This document shows positions 1 through 8,051 of a stretch of DNA of 64,000 bases, one piece after another. Source of the DNA: Treponema sp. OMZ 787. Its GTDB lineage: Bacteria > Spirochaetota > Spirochaetia > Treponematales > Treponemataceae. A program made the translations under genes and the position numbers. Location: positions 868,001 to 932,000 of the forward strand of contig NZ_CP051198.1 of assembly GCF_024181225.1 (NCBI RefSeq). Reading direction: 5' to 3'. How positions within the stretch are numbered: the first letter of the stretch is position 1; each line of letters begins with the position of its first letter. Under the pieces are notes generated by a model, which did not search any database, was not told where the DNA came from, and saw nothing but the letters and a program-made list of their open reading frames with translations.

Positions 1-247
1 CAAGTTCTATTGCATCCATTATGATTGTGTTGTCGGTTGCATTGGGACCGTTTCTAAATTGCTGAACAGGACGGATGGGTACTTTTTCAAGCCAAGGTTT
101 CCATCCGTTCATGTTTGGGGTAGTCCAGTCGCCGTAAAGTCTTTTTATTAAAACCTCTCCTTCCTTTGATACTTCGGAAATTATCGAGTCAAGGTAGGAA
201 GGAGCTATGTTGTCTCCGTCAATTAAAATAGCATATTTTTTTTCCAT
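1..247 (-). CDS. NYN-domain protein, N-terminal part (runs off the window)
   Basis: The start codon is at 247 and the frame stays open to the window edge, giving 82 residues. The N-terminus reads MEKKYAILIDGDNIAPSYL, followed by LYGDW near residue 39. An early hydrophobic strand ending in IDGDN is typical of NYN/PIN-like (LabA, DUF88) putative ribonucleases, where this aspartate helps bind catalytic metal. Many such proteins carry a C-terminal OST-HTH RNA-binding domain, but that part lies outside the window. A weak Shine-Dalgarno (aaggtaat) precedes the start. The gene begins 12 nt after the pyruvate kinase stop and is probably co-transcribed with it. The family call rests only on this N-terminal motif. 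Confidence 0.75.
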   Translation of the reverse strand, partial: MEKKYAILIDGDNIAPSYLDSIISEVSKEGEVLIKRLYGDWTTPNMNGWKPWLEKVPIRPVQQFRNGPNATDNTIIMDAIEL

Positions 248-259
248 TTTATAATTACC

Positions 260-1675
260 TTATTCTATTATTTCTACTTTTAAGAGGTTTGTTGATCCGG
301 CTTTGCCAATCGGGATACCGGCAGTAAGAATTGCTATATCCCCTTTTTTTACATGTCCGGTTTTTTTTGCAATTTGGGAACAAACATCAAACATGTTGTC
401 GGTAGATTTTATAGGATCGGCTAAAACAGGATATACATCCCAGTCGAGAGCGAGCTTCCGCATAACCTGAGGTGATTCGGTGATTGCAATGATCGGTACC
501 TTGGGTTTAAATTTTGAAAGAGCCCTAGGCGTTATTCCCGACGCGGATGCCGTTATGATTGCATTTGCATCAAGGGCCAGGGCAGTTGAGCAGGTGGCTC
601 TTGCAATGGCATTTGTAATTGTTGTTTCATGAAGAGAAACATTTTCAAGAAAGAGTTTTTCGTAATCTAATGTTTCTTCTATAGATTTGGCGATTGAAGT
701 CATCATGCTTACGGTTTCGACAGGGTATTCTCCGGCTGCCGTTTCTCCGGAGAGCATTACGGCTGATGTTCCGTCTAAGATTGCGTTTGCGACATCTGTA
801 ACTTCAGCACGAGTCGGACGCAGATTGTGGGTCATAGATTCAAGCATCTGAGTTGCTGTGATAACCGGTTTTCCTGCAAGGTTAGCTTTTTTTATTAACC
901 TCTTTTGAAGGTGCGGAATTTTTTCGGGTTCGATTTCTACTCCGAGGTCTCCTCTTGCAACCATGATTCCGTCTGCTGCTTCAAGGATTTCATCTATGTT
1001 ATCCAAGCCTTCTTGATTTTCGATTTTTGCGATAATCCCTATTTTGCTGTTATGCTCTTCTAAAAGTTTTCTTATCTGTATAATATCATCTGCTCTCTGT
1101 GTAAATGAAGCCGCTATAAAATCTACATCATTTTGAACTCCGAATTCGATATCGGAAATATCCTTTTCACTCATGTAAGGAAGATTGACTCTCAACCCAG
1201 GAATGTTCACACCCTTGCGGCTTGTTAGTGTTCCCGAATTTACGGCAACACATTCTATATCGGTATCATTCAAGATATCTATAACCTGTAATTCCAACAT
1301 TCCGTCGTTGATAAGGATTCGGCTTTTGGGTTTAACTTCAGCTGCAATATTTTTGTAAGAAATACTGCATATCTGATTTGTCCCTATTACATCTCTTGTG
1401 GTAATGATAAATTCTTGACCCTGTACAATTTCGGCCGGCTTTTCAAAAACTCCTAATCGAATTTCCGGTCCCTTTGTATCTAATAAGATTGCAACGGGAA
1501 TTTTTAGTTCATCCCTTATTTTTTTTATTCGGTCTATTTTTACTTTATGTTCTTCATGAGTTCCATGTGAGAAATTAAGACGGCAGACATTTAAGCCGGC
1601 CTTAAACATTTCGGTCAAGACCCTTTCCGAATCGGAAGCAGGGCCGATTGTGCATACTATCTTTGTCTTTTTCAT
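260..1675 (-). CDS. pyk: Pyruvate kinase
   Basis: Converts phosphoenolpyruvate and ADP to pyruvate and ATP, the last step of glycolysis, in the cytosol. The 471-residue length is normal. Visible family motifs in order: KIVCTIGPAS at the N-terminus, CRLNFSHG, LLDTKGPEIR, AKIENQEG, the active-site MVARGDLGVE, ITATQMLESM, and LDGTSAVMLSGETAAGEYP, followed by the C-terminal allosteric-type domain. The frame stays open 12 codons further upstream, but the ATG at 1675 has a strong Shine-Dalgarno (ggagga) and starts directly at the conserved MKKTKIVCTIGP. The gene has its own promoter and probably reads on into the NYN gene. Confidence 0.97.
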   Translation of the reverse strand: MKKTKIVCTIGPASDSERVLTEMFKAGLNVCRLNFSHGTHEEHKVKIDRIKKIRDELKIPVAILLDTKGPEIRLGVFEKPAEIVQGQEFIITTRDVIGTNQICSISYKNIAAEVKPKSRILINDGMLELQVIDILNDTDIECVAVNSGTLTSRKGVNIPGLRVNLPYMSEKDISDIEFGVQNDVDFIAASFTQRADDIIQIRKLLEEHNSKIGIIAKIENQEGLDNIDEILEAADGIMVARGDLGVEIEPEKIPHLQKRLIKKANLAGKPVITATQMLESMTHNLRPTRAEVTDVANAILDGTSAVMLSGETAAGEYPVETVSMMTSIAKSIEETLDYEKLFLENVSLHETTITNAIARATCSTALALDANAIITASASGITPRALSKFKPKVPIIAITESPQVMRKLALDWDVYPVLADPIKSTDNMFDVCSQIAKKTGHVKKGDIAILTAGIPIGKAGSTNLLKVEIIE

Positions 1676-1701
1676 AGTATTCCTCCAAAAATCATCTTGA
1701 T

Positions 1702-1730
1702 ATGATAACATAAATTACAAAAAAATTCAA
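1702..1730 (-). promoter_or_regulatory. Sigma70-type promoter of pyk
   Basis: On the minus strand, TTGAAT (1730-1725), a 17-nt spacer and TATCAT (1707-1702). The -10 ends 26 nt before the ATG, leaving room for the Shine-Dalgarno. Confidence 0.65.
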
Positions 1731-1755
1731 ATGCCTAGGATAAAGTCGATTGAGT

Positions 1756-2388
1756 TTATAAATTTTTCATGCAGATATCCGATAAAAAGCAGGTTTCACA
1801 TTCCGGTTTTCTGGCCTTGCAGATATATCTGCCGTGTAGGAGAATCCAGTGGTGAGCATTGAGCAAATATTTTTTTGGAGTGATTTTCAGTAAATCTTCT
1901 TCAACCTGAATAGGATTTTTACCAGATGAAAGGCCGATGCGCGGAGCCGTGCGGAGAATGTGAGTATCCACTGCGATTGCAGGTTTTCCGAAACCCATGT
2001 TTAAAACCACATTTGCGGTTTTGCGGCCTACACCTGGAAGTTTTATAAGTTCTTCCATAGTATCGGGGACTTTTCCTGCATACTCGTTTTGAATTATGCG
2101 GCTTAATTCGAAAATGCGCTTTGCCTTTGTCGGGTATAAATTTATTGTTTTTATATACTCGCGAATTCCTTCTTCGCCCAGCTCTATCATTTTTTGAGGC
2201 GTGTCGGCTGCCTTAAACAAAGGGCCTGTTGCCTTGTTTACGCCGGCATCGGTAGCCTGAGCCGATAGAACCACCGCTACCAAAAGAGTGAAAATATTTG
2301 CAGAGTGTAATTCGCCTTTAGGGTTAGGGTTATTCTTTTTTAGGCGGCGGTATACTTCTTCTATTTTGTCTTTATCCAATAAATTCAT
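1756..2388 (-). CDS. nth: Endonuclease III (base-excision DNA glycosylase/AP lyase)
   Basis: Removes oxidised pyrimidines from DNA and nicks the abasic site. The 210-residue protein has the helix-hairpin-helix LPGVGRKTANVV with the catalytic lysine at K123 and the catalytic aspartate at D141 (VDTHI). It ends with the [4Fe-4S] motif C190-x6-C197-x2-C200-x5-C206. These spacings match the Escherichia coli enzyme family. It follows the hydrolase gene by 23 nt, so it is likely the last gene of an MFS-hydrolase-nth transcript. The start is preceded by aagga at reasonable spacing. Confidence 0.96.
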   Translation of the reverse strand: MNLLDKDKIEEVYRRLKKNNPNPKGELHSANIFTLLVAVVLSAQATDAGVNKATGPLFKAADTPQKMIELGEEGIREYIKTINLYPTKAKRIFELSRIIQNEYAGKVPDTMEELIKLPGVGRKTANVVLNMGFGKPAIAVDTHILRTAPRIGLSSGKNPIQVEEDLLKITPKKYLLNAHHWILLHGRYICKARKPECETCFLSDICMKNL

Positions 2389-2411
2389 CTTGAATCCTTA
2401 TATAGAATTTA

Positions 2412-3563
2412 CTATGAGTTAAAACTTTTAAGCCAGCAAAGGATGGTATCAAGGGCAAGCTTTGTGTCTCCGCATTGACAGTGATCCGAGGCCTCTTCTT
2501 CCTTTGTAAAAAGGCGAAGAGAAACGGAGCGAGCATTTACAAGAGAATCGATTTCAGGCTTGTATAAACGCCAATCGATAAAGTGATCGGTCTTTCCGTG
2601 CAAGATTAAAATGTCTTGAGTTATTTTATCGGCAATATTAAGGATCTGAAAATTATTTAAGTTTTTTAAATAATGATAGGGGCTCGGCATCGAATAAGCA
2701 TGCATACCATGTTTAAAAACCCACTCCATCATAGGATCTTTTTTCATTTTTTGTCTTGCAATAAAATTGACTATATGCTTACAGCCTAACTTCAGTAGAA
2801 GAATGAGGAAGGCTTTTAAACCGCATGGAAGATGATAGAGGGCGACCGACATAAAATTCGGAAATACCGACCATGCTATAATTTTCTTTATTCTTTTTTC
2901 AAAGGCGGCAGCACGTGGGGCCAACATTCCTCCTAAGGATACTCCTATAATTATTACATCATCCAAGTTGAAGGCATCTAAGATTGCAGAAACAGGTTCT
3001 TCCCATTTATAGGTGAAACCCGTTTTTTGTACACGCAGTACGCCTCCCTGTCCGGGACCTTCAAAAAGAAAAACCTCATAGCCGTTTTCCGAAAGGTACA
3101 GAATAGGAAAAAGGAATTCTTCCATGTAGCTATCATTTCCTCCATGAAGCAATATGGTTCCCGATTTTTCACCCTTAGCTTGAACATGCAGTACAGGAAG
3201 ATTTATGTTTTTATACGGAACGGATAGTTTTTCTACAATTCCTTCATCGAAATGTTTTTGATAGTGCTTATAGAAAAGATCTACTGCAAGACTGTAATAT
3301 TTTAGTTTGTTCGGATTATCATCGCTCATAAAGAATTCGCTCATGCGGTAATAAGCAATGCTTTCCTCAGTCCTTCCCTCATTTAAGGCTTTGTCTCCTA
3401 AGCCTATTAGAACATTCTGCCAATCTTCACAAGTTTTAATCGATGATGAAACCTTTTTAACTTCTTCTAAATTCCCTCCGTCCCAATTAATTAAACGGTT
3501 TAGCTGAAAGTTGAAATTCTTTTCATCATTTAACTTATACATTCCCTTTTTAAAATTAGTCAT
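2412..3563 (-). CDS. Alpha/beta-hydrolase family protein
   Basis: A 383-residue serine hydrolase of unknown substrate. The C-terminal two thirds is an alpha/beta-hydrolase fold: an oxyanion-side LHGGNDSY motif, the nucleophile elbow GVSLGG, the acid in ILHGKTDHF, and a candidate catalytic histidine in DHCQCGD. The N-terminal ~120 residues are helical and charged, resembling the cap region of FrsA-like or dihydropseudooxynicotine-hydrolase-like enzymes. An upstream TTG would extend the frame by four codons, but the ATG at 3563 has ggaggag 4 nt ahead and is preferred. It begins 19 nt after the MFS transporter gene, which suggests coupled function, perhaps uptake and hydrolysis of one compound. 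That link is inference. Confidence 0.85.
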   Translation of the reverse strand: MTNFKKGMYKLNDEKNFNFQLNRLINWDGGNLEEVKKVSSSIKTCEDWQNVLIGLGDKALNEGRTEESIAYYRMSEFFMSDDNPNKLKYYSLAVDLFYKHYQKHFDEGIVEKLSVPYKNINLPVLHVQAKGEKSGTILLHGGNDSYMEEFLFPILYLSENGYEVFLFEGPGQGGVLRVQKTGFTYKWEEPVSAILDAFNLDDVIIIGVSLGGMLAPRAAAFEKRIKKIIAWSVFPNFMSVALYHLPCGLKAFLILLLKLGCKHIVNFIARQKMKKDPMMEWVFKHGMHAYSMPSPYHYLKNLNNFQILNIADKITQDILILHGKTDHFIDWRLYKPEIDSLVNARSVSLRLFTKEEEASDHCQCGDTKLALDTILCWLKSFNS

Positions 3564-3582
3564 AAACTCCTCCAATTTCCAA

Positions 3583-4767
3583 TCATACTTTTCTTTTTGC
3601 CGGCCTTAGCTTAGGCGAACCTGAAAACTTGCAGCCCATGATAAAAAGGATCGGAACCAAAATTAAAAATACTGGCACTACCGTAATAAAGGCAATGAAT
3701 AAATCGTATTTATCGCCTACTATTCCCATTATAAAACTTGCAGTGCTGTAGCCGGGTACGCCGAAACATGATAAAAAAATCATAAGAGCTGTCGCATCTA
3801 CCGGAAGGATGGCTGCGGCAAAGGATTGAATTGTCGGCCAAAGACATGCAAGGCAAAGCCCCATGCAAAATAAAAAAGCAGCCAAGCCGAAAAGAGAGTT
3901 TACAAAAATAAATAAGAGGCTGACTATAAATGAAGCAATTGAAGAAACTATTATCGCTTTTTGGATAGAAACTTTTTCTAATACTCTGCTGTTTAAGGAT
4001 CTTCCGATAAACATTCCGAGGGCAAAGCTCGCTGTTACAATTCCTGCATAAAAAGCAGAGGCCTTTAGATAAAGTTGAATTAAAGTAGCAGACCAAAAGG
4101 CAAAGGCTCCCTCTGCTCCTCCTGCAAAGAAGAGAGCAAGGCCGAAAAGCCAAAAAGAGGGCAGGGAAAATATTTCTTTAAAGGCTGCCTTGCTTCCGTC
4201 CGAGGGCGGAAGTTTTATTTTTTTTGATGAAGGATAGGAAAGGCAAATCAAGAGAGCAAAGATAGATAGGCCTATATAAATGTATCTCCAGTTGACTCCT
4301 ATTGAAAGAATGTAGCCGAAGCCTATCAAGCCGGAACAAGTTCCCAAGGGCCAGAAGGCATGCATCATATTCATCTTAGCTCCCGTATCGTTCGGATATA
4401 AATCGTTTACTATGGGAGTCAGCAGGGCTTCCATATTTGCAACACCCAAGCCCATACAGAGGGCGCTTAAAAGAGCCGTAACAAAATTGATGCTTTTTGA
4501 AAAGAAAAAAAGCCCTGCAGTTAATATCAAAAGTGAAACTCTTAGTACCTTTATCTTGCCGAATTTTGCGGCAAATATCGGGCTTATAAAAAGAATTATC
4601 ATCTGCTCGATAGCACAAAGCATTCCGAATAAGCCCGCTTGTGTCAGCGAAAAATTTAAGTCTCTTTTAATATTTACAAGGCATATCGAGATTGCAATAG
4701 AAGAAAGAGAATAAACCAAAAAACTAAGACCTGAAACATTGAAGGTTCTTTTTCGTAAATCTTTCAT
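3583..4767 (-). CDS. Major facilitator superfamily transporter
   Basis: A 394-residue integral membrane protein with about 12 hydrophobic segments, consistent with an MFS permease. A charged loop follows the second helix (AAKFGKIKVLR, the usual motif-A position), a central hydrophilic loop lies near residues 185-200, and the tail is basic. The substrate cannot be read from the sequence. No Shine-Dalgarno is visible before the ATG. A promoter (TTGACT-17-TATCAT) lies so close that the predicted leader is only about 7-8 nt. First gene of the MFS-hydrolase-nth unit. Confidence 0.88.
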   Translation of the reverse strand: MKDLRKRTFNVSGLSFLVYSLSSIAISICLVNIKRDLNFSLTQAGLFGMLCAIEQMIILFISPIFAAKFGKIKVLRVSLLILTAGLFFFSKSINFVTALLSALCMGLGVANMEALLTPIVNDLYPNDTGAKMNMMHAFWPLGTCSGLIGFGYILSIGVNWRYIYIGLSIFALLICLSYPSSKKIKLPPSDGSKAAFKEIFSLPSFWLFGLALFFAGGAEGAFAFWSATLIQLYLKASAFYAGIVTASFALGMFIGRSLNSRVLEKVSIQKAIIVSSIASFIVSLLFIFVNSLFGLAAFLFCMGLCLACLWPTIQSFAAAILPVDATALMIFLSCFGVPGYSTASFIMGIVGDKYDLFIAFITVVPVFLILVPILFIMGCKFSGSPKLRPAKRKV

Positions 4768-4781
4768 AAGGAATTAAGATT

Positions 4782-4810
4782 ATGATAGTGCTTTTTATAG
4801 GAATAGTCAA
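4782..4810 (-). promoter_or_regulatory. Sigma70-type promoter of the MFS-hydrolase-nth unit
   Basis: On the minus strand, TTGACT (4810-4805), a 17-nt spacer and TATCAT (4787-4782). Fourteen nt separate the -10 from the ATG and contain no Shine-Dalgarno. Confidence 0.65.
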
Positions 4811-4816
4811 GGGTAG

Positions 4817-5248
4817 CTATATTTCCTCTTGGAATGGATTTATAAGTGAAATGTCTTGATATTTTTGTCCTGAATTTAAATCTTCGGATATAATCAATTT
4901 ACAATCAGCTTTTTCAGCAGCAGCAATAATTAATGAATCCCAAAAGGATATCTGTGATTCTATACTTATCTTTATAGCATTTTCTGTTAATTGTAAATCA
5001 CTTGCTATAATTTCCATATTTTTAAAATTGTGGACTATAGTTTTTATAAGATTTTTGTCTATGCTTAATTTTTTAGTTGCAGCAACGTAGAATTCATTTA
5101 TTACCTGCGCAGATATTACCGGTTTGTTTTCATAAATTACCTTTCTTAATATATTGCGTGCTTTATTCATTTTATCATTATCTCGATTGTCAAGTGCGTA
5201 AACAAGTATATTTGTATCAATAAATATTTTATTCACGATATAACTCAT
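4817..5248 (-). CDS. vapC: PIN-domain toxin, VapC-like
   Basis: A 143-residue PIN-domain ribonuclease, the probable toxin of a type II toxin-antitoxin pair. It opens with KIFIDTNILVYALD (first metal-binding aspartate D11), has a mid-protein INEFYVAA with a conserved glutamate, and a C-terminal SFWDSLIIAAAEKADC plus IISEDL that supplies the remaining acidic residues. It overlaps the antitoxin gene by 20 nt in another frame, the usual coupled arrangement. An in-frame GTG at 5236 is a possible alternative start. Cellular target unknown; VapC enzymes usually cut tRNA or rRNA. Confidence 0.88.
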   Translation of the reverse strand: MSYIVNKIFIDTNILVYALDNRDNDKMNKARNILRKVIYENKPVISAQVINEFYVAATKKLSIDKNLIKTIVHNFKNMEIIASDLQLTENAIKISIESQISFWDSLIIAAAEKADCKLIISEDLNSGQKYQDISLINPFQEEI

Positions 5249-5453
5249 CCCTTGTCCATTGTTTTTTTTCTGTAGAAATAGAAACTTTATCCATTAAAGA
5301 AAATGTATCATCCAGCCATTTGTGTTTTTGAGAGTGAATTGTTTGTTCAAGCAATTTACGAATTAGGCTATTGAAAGAAATATTTTGATTTTTAGCATAT
5401 TCCTGTCCGGCTGTTAATATATCTTCATCAAGGCTTAATGTTATATTTTTCAT
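5229..5453 (-). CDS. vapB: Ribbon-helix-helix antitoxin of the VapC-like pair
   Basis: A 74-residue protein whose first half, MKNITLSLDEDILTAGQEYA, is a ribbon-helix-helix DNA-binding strand and helix. The second half (TIHSQKHKWLDDTFSL onward) is polar and would be the toxin-binding tail. The frame is open 39 codons further upstream, but the ATG at 5453 has aaggagg at good spacing and starts at the conserved strand, so the longer reading is rejected. It precedes and overlaps the PIN-domain gene. As with other such pairs it probably autorepresses its own promoter at 5470-5498; no operator repeat was clear. Confidence 0.85.
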   Translation of the reverse strand: MKNITLSLDEDILTAGQEYAKNQNISFNSLIRKLLEQTIHSQKHKWLDDTFSLMDKVSISTEKKQWTRDELYRE

Positions 5454-5469
5454 TGTAATCCTCCTTAGA

Positions 5470-5498
5470 TAATTATATATAATTTTTCCAAAAAAAAC
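5470..5498 (-). promoter_or_regulatory. Promoter of the vapBC-like operon
   Basis: On the minus strand, TTGTTT (5498-5493), a 17-nt spacer and a perfect TATAAT (5475-5470), 16 nt upstream of the antitoxin ATG. Confidence 0.7.
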
Positions 5499-5532
5499 AA
5501 GATTCGATGTGATTTTATCAACAATAAACTTA

Positions 5533-6399
5533 TCAAAAAAATTCCAATTGAGCTTGCTGCTTATCTTCAAACTTGTTTAAATATGAAAATATCTTATCGG
5601 GATTATGTTCGATGCTGTTTTCTTTGCAGAGTTTAAAAAATAAATTCATAAGACTTGCATTATGAGGGCTCATTACCGAGTAGTTTTCCCCGTAGAGGCT
5701 TATATATTTTTGTTTTAGACCCGGAAAATGCCGGTCAAGTTTTTTATAAAAGAATTCCCTGTTCCCCTTTCTTAGAGTGAGTCCCATCCCGAATGAGATT
5801 ATTCCTAAGATCTTAGCCTCAATACAATACCTCAAAATGCCTTCTATGTTTTCCGGATTATCGTTTATAAATGGAAGAATGGGAGTAAGCCAAACCACTG
5901 CCGGAATTCCTTCTTCATTCAGCTTTTTTAATACCTTAAATCTTTCGCTTGTTACGGCAACATTGGGCTCCAGTATTTTACACAGAGTATCATCATAAGT
6001 TGTCAGTGTCATTTGAACAACGCATTTTGTTTTTTTGTTTATTGCTTTTAGAAGATCCAAGTCTCTAAGGATGAGAGAAGATTTTGTTATCAAGGTAAAG
6101 CCGAAACCGTATTTGTAAATTGTTTCGATAATCTTTCTTGTAAGACCTAGTTCTTTTTCAAGAGGCAGATAGGGATCTGTCATTGAGCCCATTCCGATCA
6201 TACACTTTTTTCTTTTTTTTCGTAATGCTTCTTCCAAAAGTTCTACTGCATTTTCTTTGACTTCGATATCTTCAAAGTCATGAGCCATTTGATAGCATTC
6301 ACTTCTTGAATCGCAGTAAATGCAGCCGTGAGAGCAGCCCCGATAAATATTCATTCCGTTTTTAGAAGATAGAATTCCTTTTGCTTTTACAAAGTGCAT
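5533..6399 (-). CDS. Radical SAM protein, spore photoproduct lyase-like (SPL family)
   Basis: A 288-residue radical SAM enzyme. The SAM-binding cluster motif is C22-x3-C26-x2-C29 in NIYRGCSHGCIYCDSR. This opening (KAKGIL...GMNIYRGCSHGCIYC) and later segments such as GSMTDPY and TLITKSS are typical of the SPL/Rv2578c-like family. The true lyase repairs spore DNA, but spirochetes do not sporulate, so the substrate here is unknown. Genuine SPL also has a distinctive extra cysteine near the C-terminus; the cysteine in FFKLCKENS is not obviously that residue. It starts 7 nt after AAA paralogue 1 ends and may be read from that gene's promoter. Confidence 0.85.
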   Translation of the reverse strand: MHFVKAKGILSSKNGMNIYRGCSHGCIYCDSRSECYQMAHDFEDIEVKENAVELLEEALRKKRKKCMIGMGSMTDPYLPLEKELGLTRKIIETIYKYGFGFTLITKSSLILRDLDLLKAINKKTKCVVQMTLTTYDDTLCKILEPNVAVTSERFKVLKKLNEEGIPAVVWLTPILPFINDNPENIEGILRYCIEAKILGIISFGMGLTLRKGNREFFYKKLDRHFPGLKQKYISLYGENYSVMSPHNASLMNLFFKLCKENSIEHNPDKIFSYLNKFEDKQQAQLEFF

Positions 6400-6405
6400 G
6401 AGATA

Positions 6406-8007
6406 TTATAATTCCTCAATCTTCCAATCCTGAAAAGTCCTTTTTTTTTCATCAAAATTTGTACCTATGATGATGATTTTTTTACCGCTGCCCGAATATT
6501 TACCGGCATAGTTTTTATCTTTGATTTGTTTTATAGCGTCTTCAGCCGTTCCGGTTGAGATGAGTTTAAATTCAAATATATAAACCTTATCTTTTAATTC
6601 AACAATACAGTCGGCTCTCCCTGTTGCACAATGTACTTCCGTGTGTACAAATTGGTTCATAAGTGCGAACACAAGATAAACTGCTGTTTGATAGTTTTGC
6701 TCGCGCAAGGTAAGATCTTTTTCTGTGAAATTATCGTATGGAATTCCGGATATTATGCCCTTCATCTTTTGCATAAGACCATCTACATCTCCGGCCTCGA
6801 TTTGCTCATAGAATTCCCAAATTGAAAGTCCTGTTTTGTCGGTCCGTATCGGGGTGTAAGCGGGAAGCAAATTATCTAAAAAACCGTACCTTACCTCATC
6901 GTTAGGAAAACCTAAACGGTAAAGTCTCGAAAAATCGTTATAATCTTTAATTGTCAAATAGCCCGATTGAAAAAGAATCGGCAGCGGATTAATTGCATCT
7001 GCCCTGTAAGTCTCTAAGCCAGCTTCGTTCATTTTTACATTACCGTCAAGGTCGGGAATATTATAATGAGCTCTTTTTAAATAGTTGACTAAGAAGGTCG
7101 GAGTACCTGTTGCGAACCAATAGTCTCGCATCCTTCCGGCGGCAAAAACATTTAACAAGCTAAAAGGATTGTACATATTTTTTCCAATCTCGGAAAATTT
7201 ATAACCGTCATATCTTTGCTTTAGCTTTGTAAGAACGTCTTCATAGCTTATGTCATTTTTTTCTGCAAGAGATCTAATTTCAGGTTTAAAGTCTTCTTCA
7301 AGTTCTTCTTGTGAGATACCGCAGAGAGCAGAATAGTCCGGCAACAGGCTCAAATCTCTAAGATTATTTAAATCGCTGAATATGCTAACCTTACTGAATT
7401 TTGTACCTCCCGTTAAAAATACAAAGCGTAGATATTGGTCTGCACTTTTAATCACTCCAAAAAAACTTTTTAAAATTGTGCGGTAGATTTCGTTTAGGTG
7501 CTCATCCTTCCACATAGTTTGCAGAAGAGGTTTGTCATACTCGTCAATGAGAATAACTGTTTGCTTGCCGGTTTTTTCACAGGCTGTCCTTATCAAATTT
7601 TGAAAACGGTCAGGAAGATCAAGACCTGTGCTGCCGTATATTTTTTCATATTCTTGTAAAAAAGAATTAAGCCTATTTAAAAGACCTTCATTTGTATCGT
7701 AAACTCCTATGTTAAAATCCAAATAGAGCACAGGATATTCCTGCCAGATTTCTCTTTTGTCTTTTTCGCTCTCTTCAAGTTTTTCTATAGCCAAACCCTT
7801 AAATAGTTCTTTTTGACCAAGGAAGTAGGCTTTTAATGTGGAAAGAAAGAGGCTTTTCCCGAAACGGCGCGGACGGCTTAAAAAGTATGGAACAGGATTT
7901 TTAATCATATTCCATATATATTCGGTTTTATCGACATAAAAAAAGCCGTTTGTTATAAGTTTTTCAAAGCTTTGAATGCCTATGGGCATCTTTCTAATAT
8001 TGCTCAT
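6406..8007 (-). CDS. AAA-ATPase-like / PD-(D/E)XK nuclease family protein (paralogue 1 of 4)
   Basis: A 533-residue member of a family with an N-terminal AAA-ATPase-like domain and a C-terminal PD-(D/E)XK domain (the Pfam AAA-ATPase_like plus PDDEXK_9 layout). Visible parts: MPIGIQSFEKL start, FYVDKTE, Walker A in SRPRRFGKSLFLS, Walker B in VILIDEYDKPLLQ, and the nuclease-like core GRADCIVELKDKVYIFEFK. Molecular function is not established; the layout suggests an ATP-dependent nuclease, perhaps in defence. The frame is open 12 codons upstream, but the paralogues all start at the MSxIRKMPIG equivalent. The ATG at 8007 lacks a Shine-Dalgarno, and its promoter ends 7 nt upstream, predicting a leaderless mRNA. 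Confidence 0.9.
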   Translation of the reverse strand: MSNIRKMPIGIQSFEKLITNGFFYVDKTEYIWNMIKNPVPYFLSRPRRFGKSLFLSTLKAYFLGQKELFKGLAIEKLEESEKDKREIWQEYPVLYLDFNIGVYDTNEGLLNRLNSFLQEYEKIYGSTGLDLPDRFQNLIRTACEKTGKQTVILIDEYDKPLLQTMWKDEHLNEIYRTILKSFFGVIKSADQYLRFVFLTGGTKFSKVSIFSDLNNLRDLSLLPDYSALCGISQEELEEDFKPEIRSLAEKNDISYEDVLTKLKQRYDGYKFSEIGKNMYNPFSLLNVFAAGRMRDYWFATGTPTFLVNYLKRAHYNIPDLDGNVKMNEAGLETYRADAINPLPILFQSGYLTIKDYNDFSRLYRLGFPNDEVRYGFLDNLLPAYTPIRTDKTGLSIWEFYEQIEAGDVDGLMQKMKGIISGIPYDNFTEKDLTLREQNYQTAVYLVFALMNQFVHTEVHCATGRADCIVELKDKVYIFEFKLISTGTAEDAIKQIKDKNYAGKYSGSGKKIIIIGTNFDEKKRTFQDWKIEEL

Positions 8008-8014
8008 ATTCATT

Positions 8015-8043
8015 AGTATAACAGAAAAATAAAATATTGGCAA
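8015..8043 (-). promoter_or_regulatory. Promoter placing transcription start at the ATG of AAA paralogue 1
   Basis: On the minus strand, TTGCCA (8043-8038), a 17-nt spacer, TATACT (8020-8015), then 7 nt to the ATG at 8007. It lies just after the pnkp stop codon, so the AAA gene need not depend on the hen1 promoter. Confidence 0.75.
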
Positions 8044-8051
8044 TCTTATAA

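Noticed and set aside
1676-1711. Twelve-codon upstream extension of pyruvate kinase
   Set aside because: The extension lies over the -10 box (1702-1707) and lacks conservation; the ATG at 1675 has a strong Shine-Dalgarno.
5454-5570. Long N-terminal extension of the VapB-like antitoxin
   Set aside because: It crosses the promoter at 5470-5498 and precedes the aaggagg of the internal ATG; the ribbon-helix-helix fold starts at that ATG.
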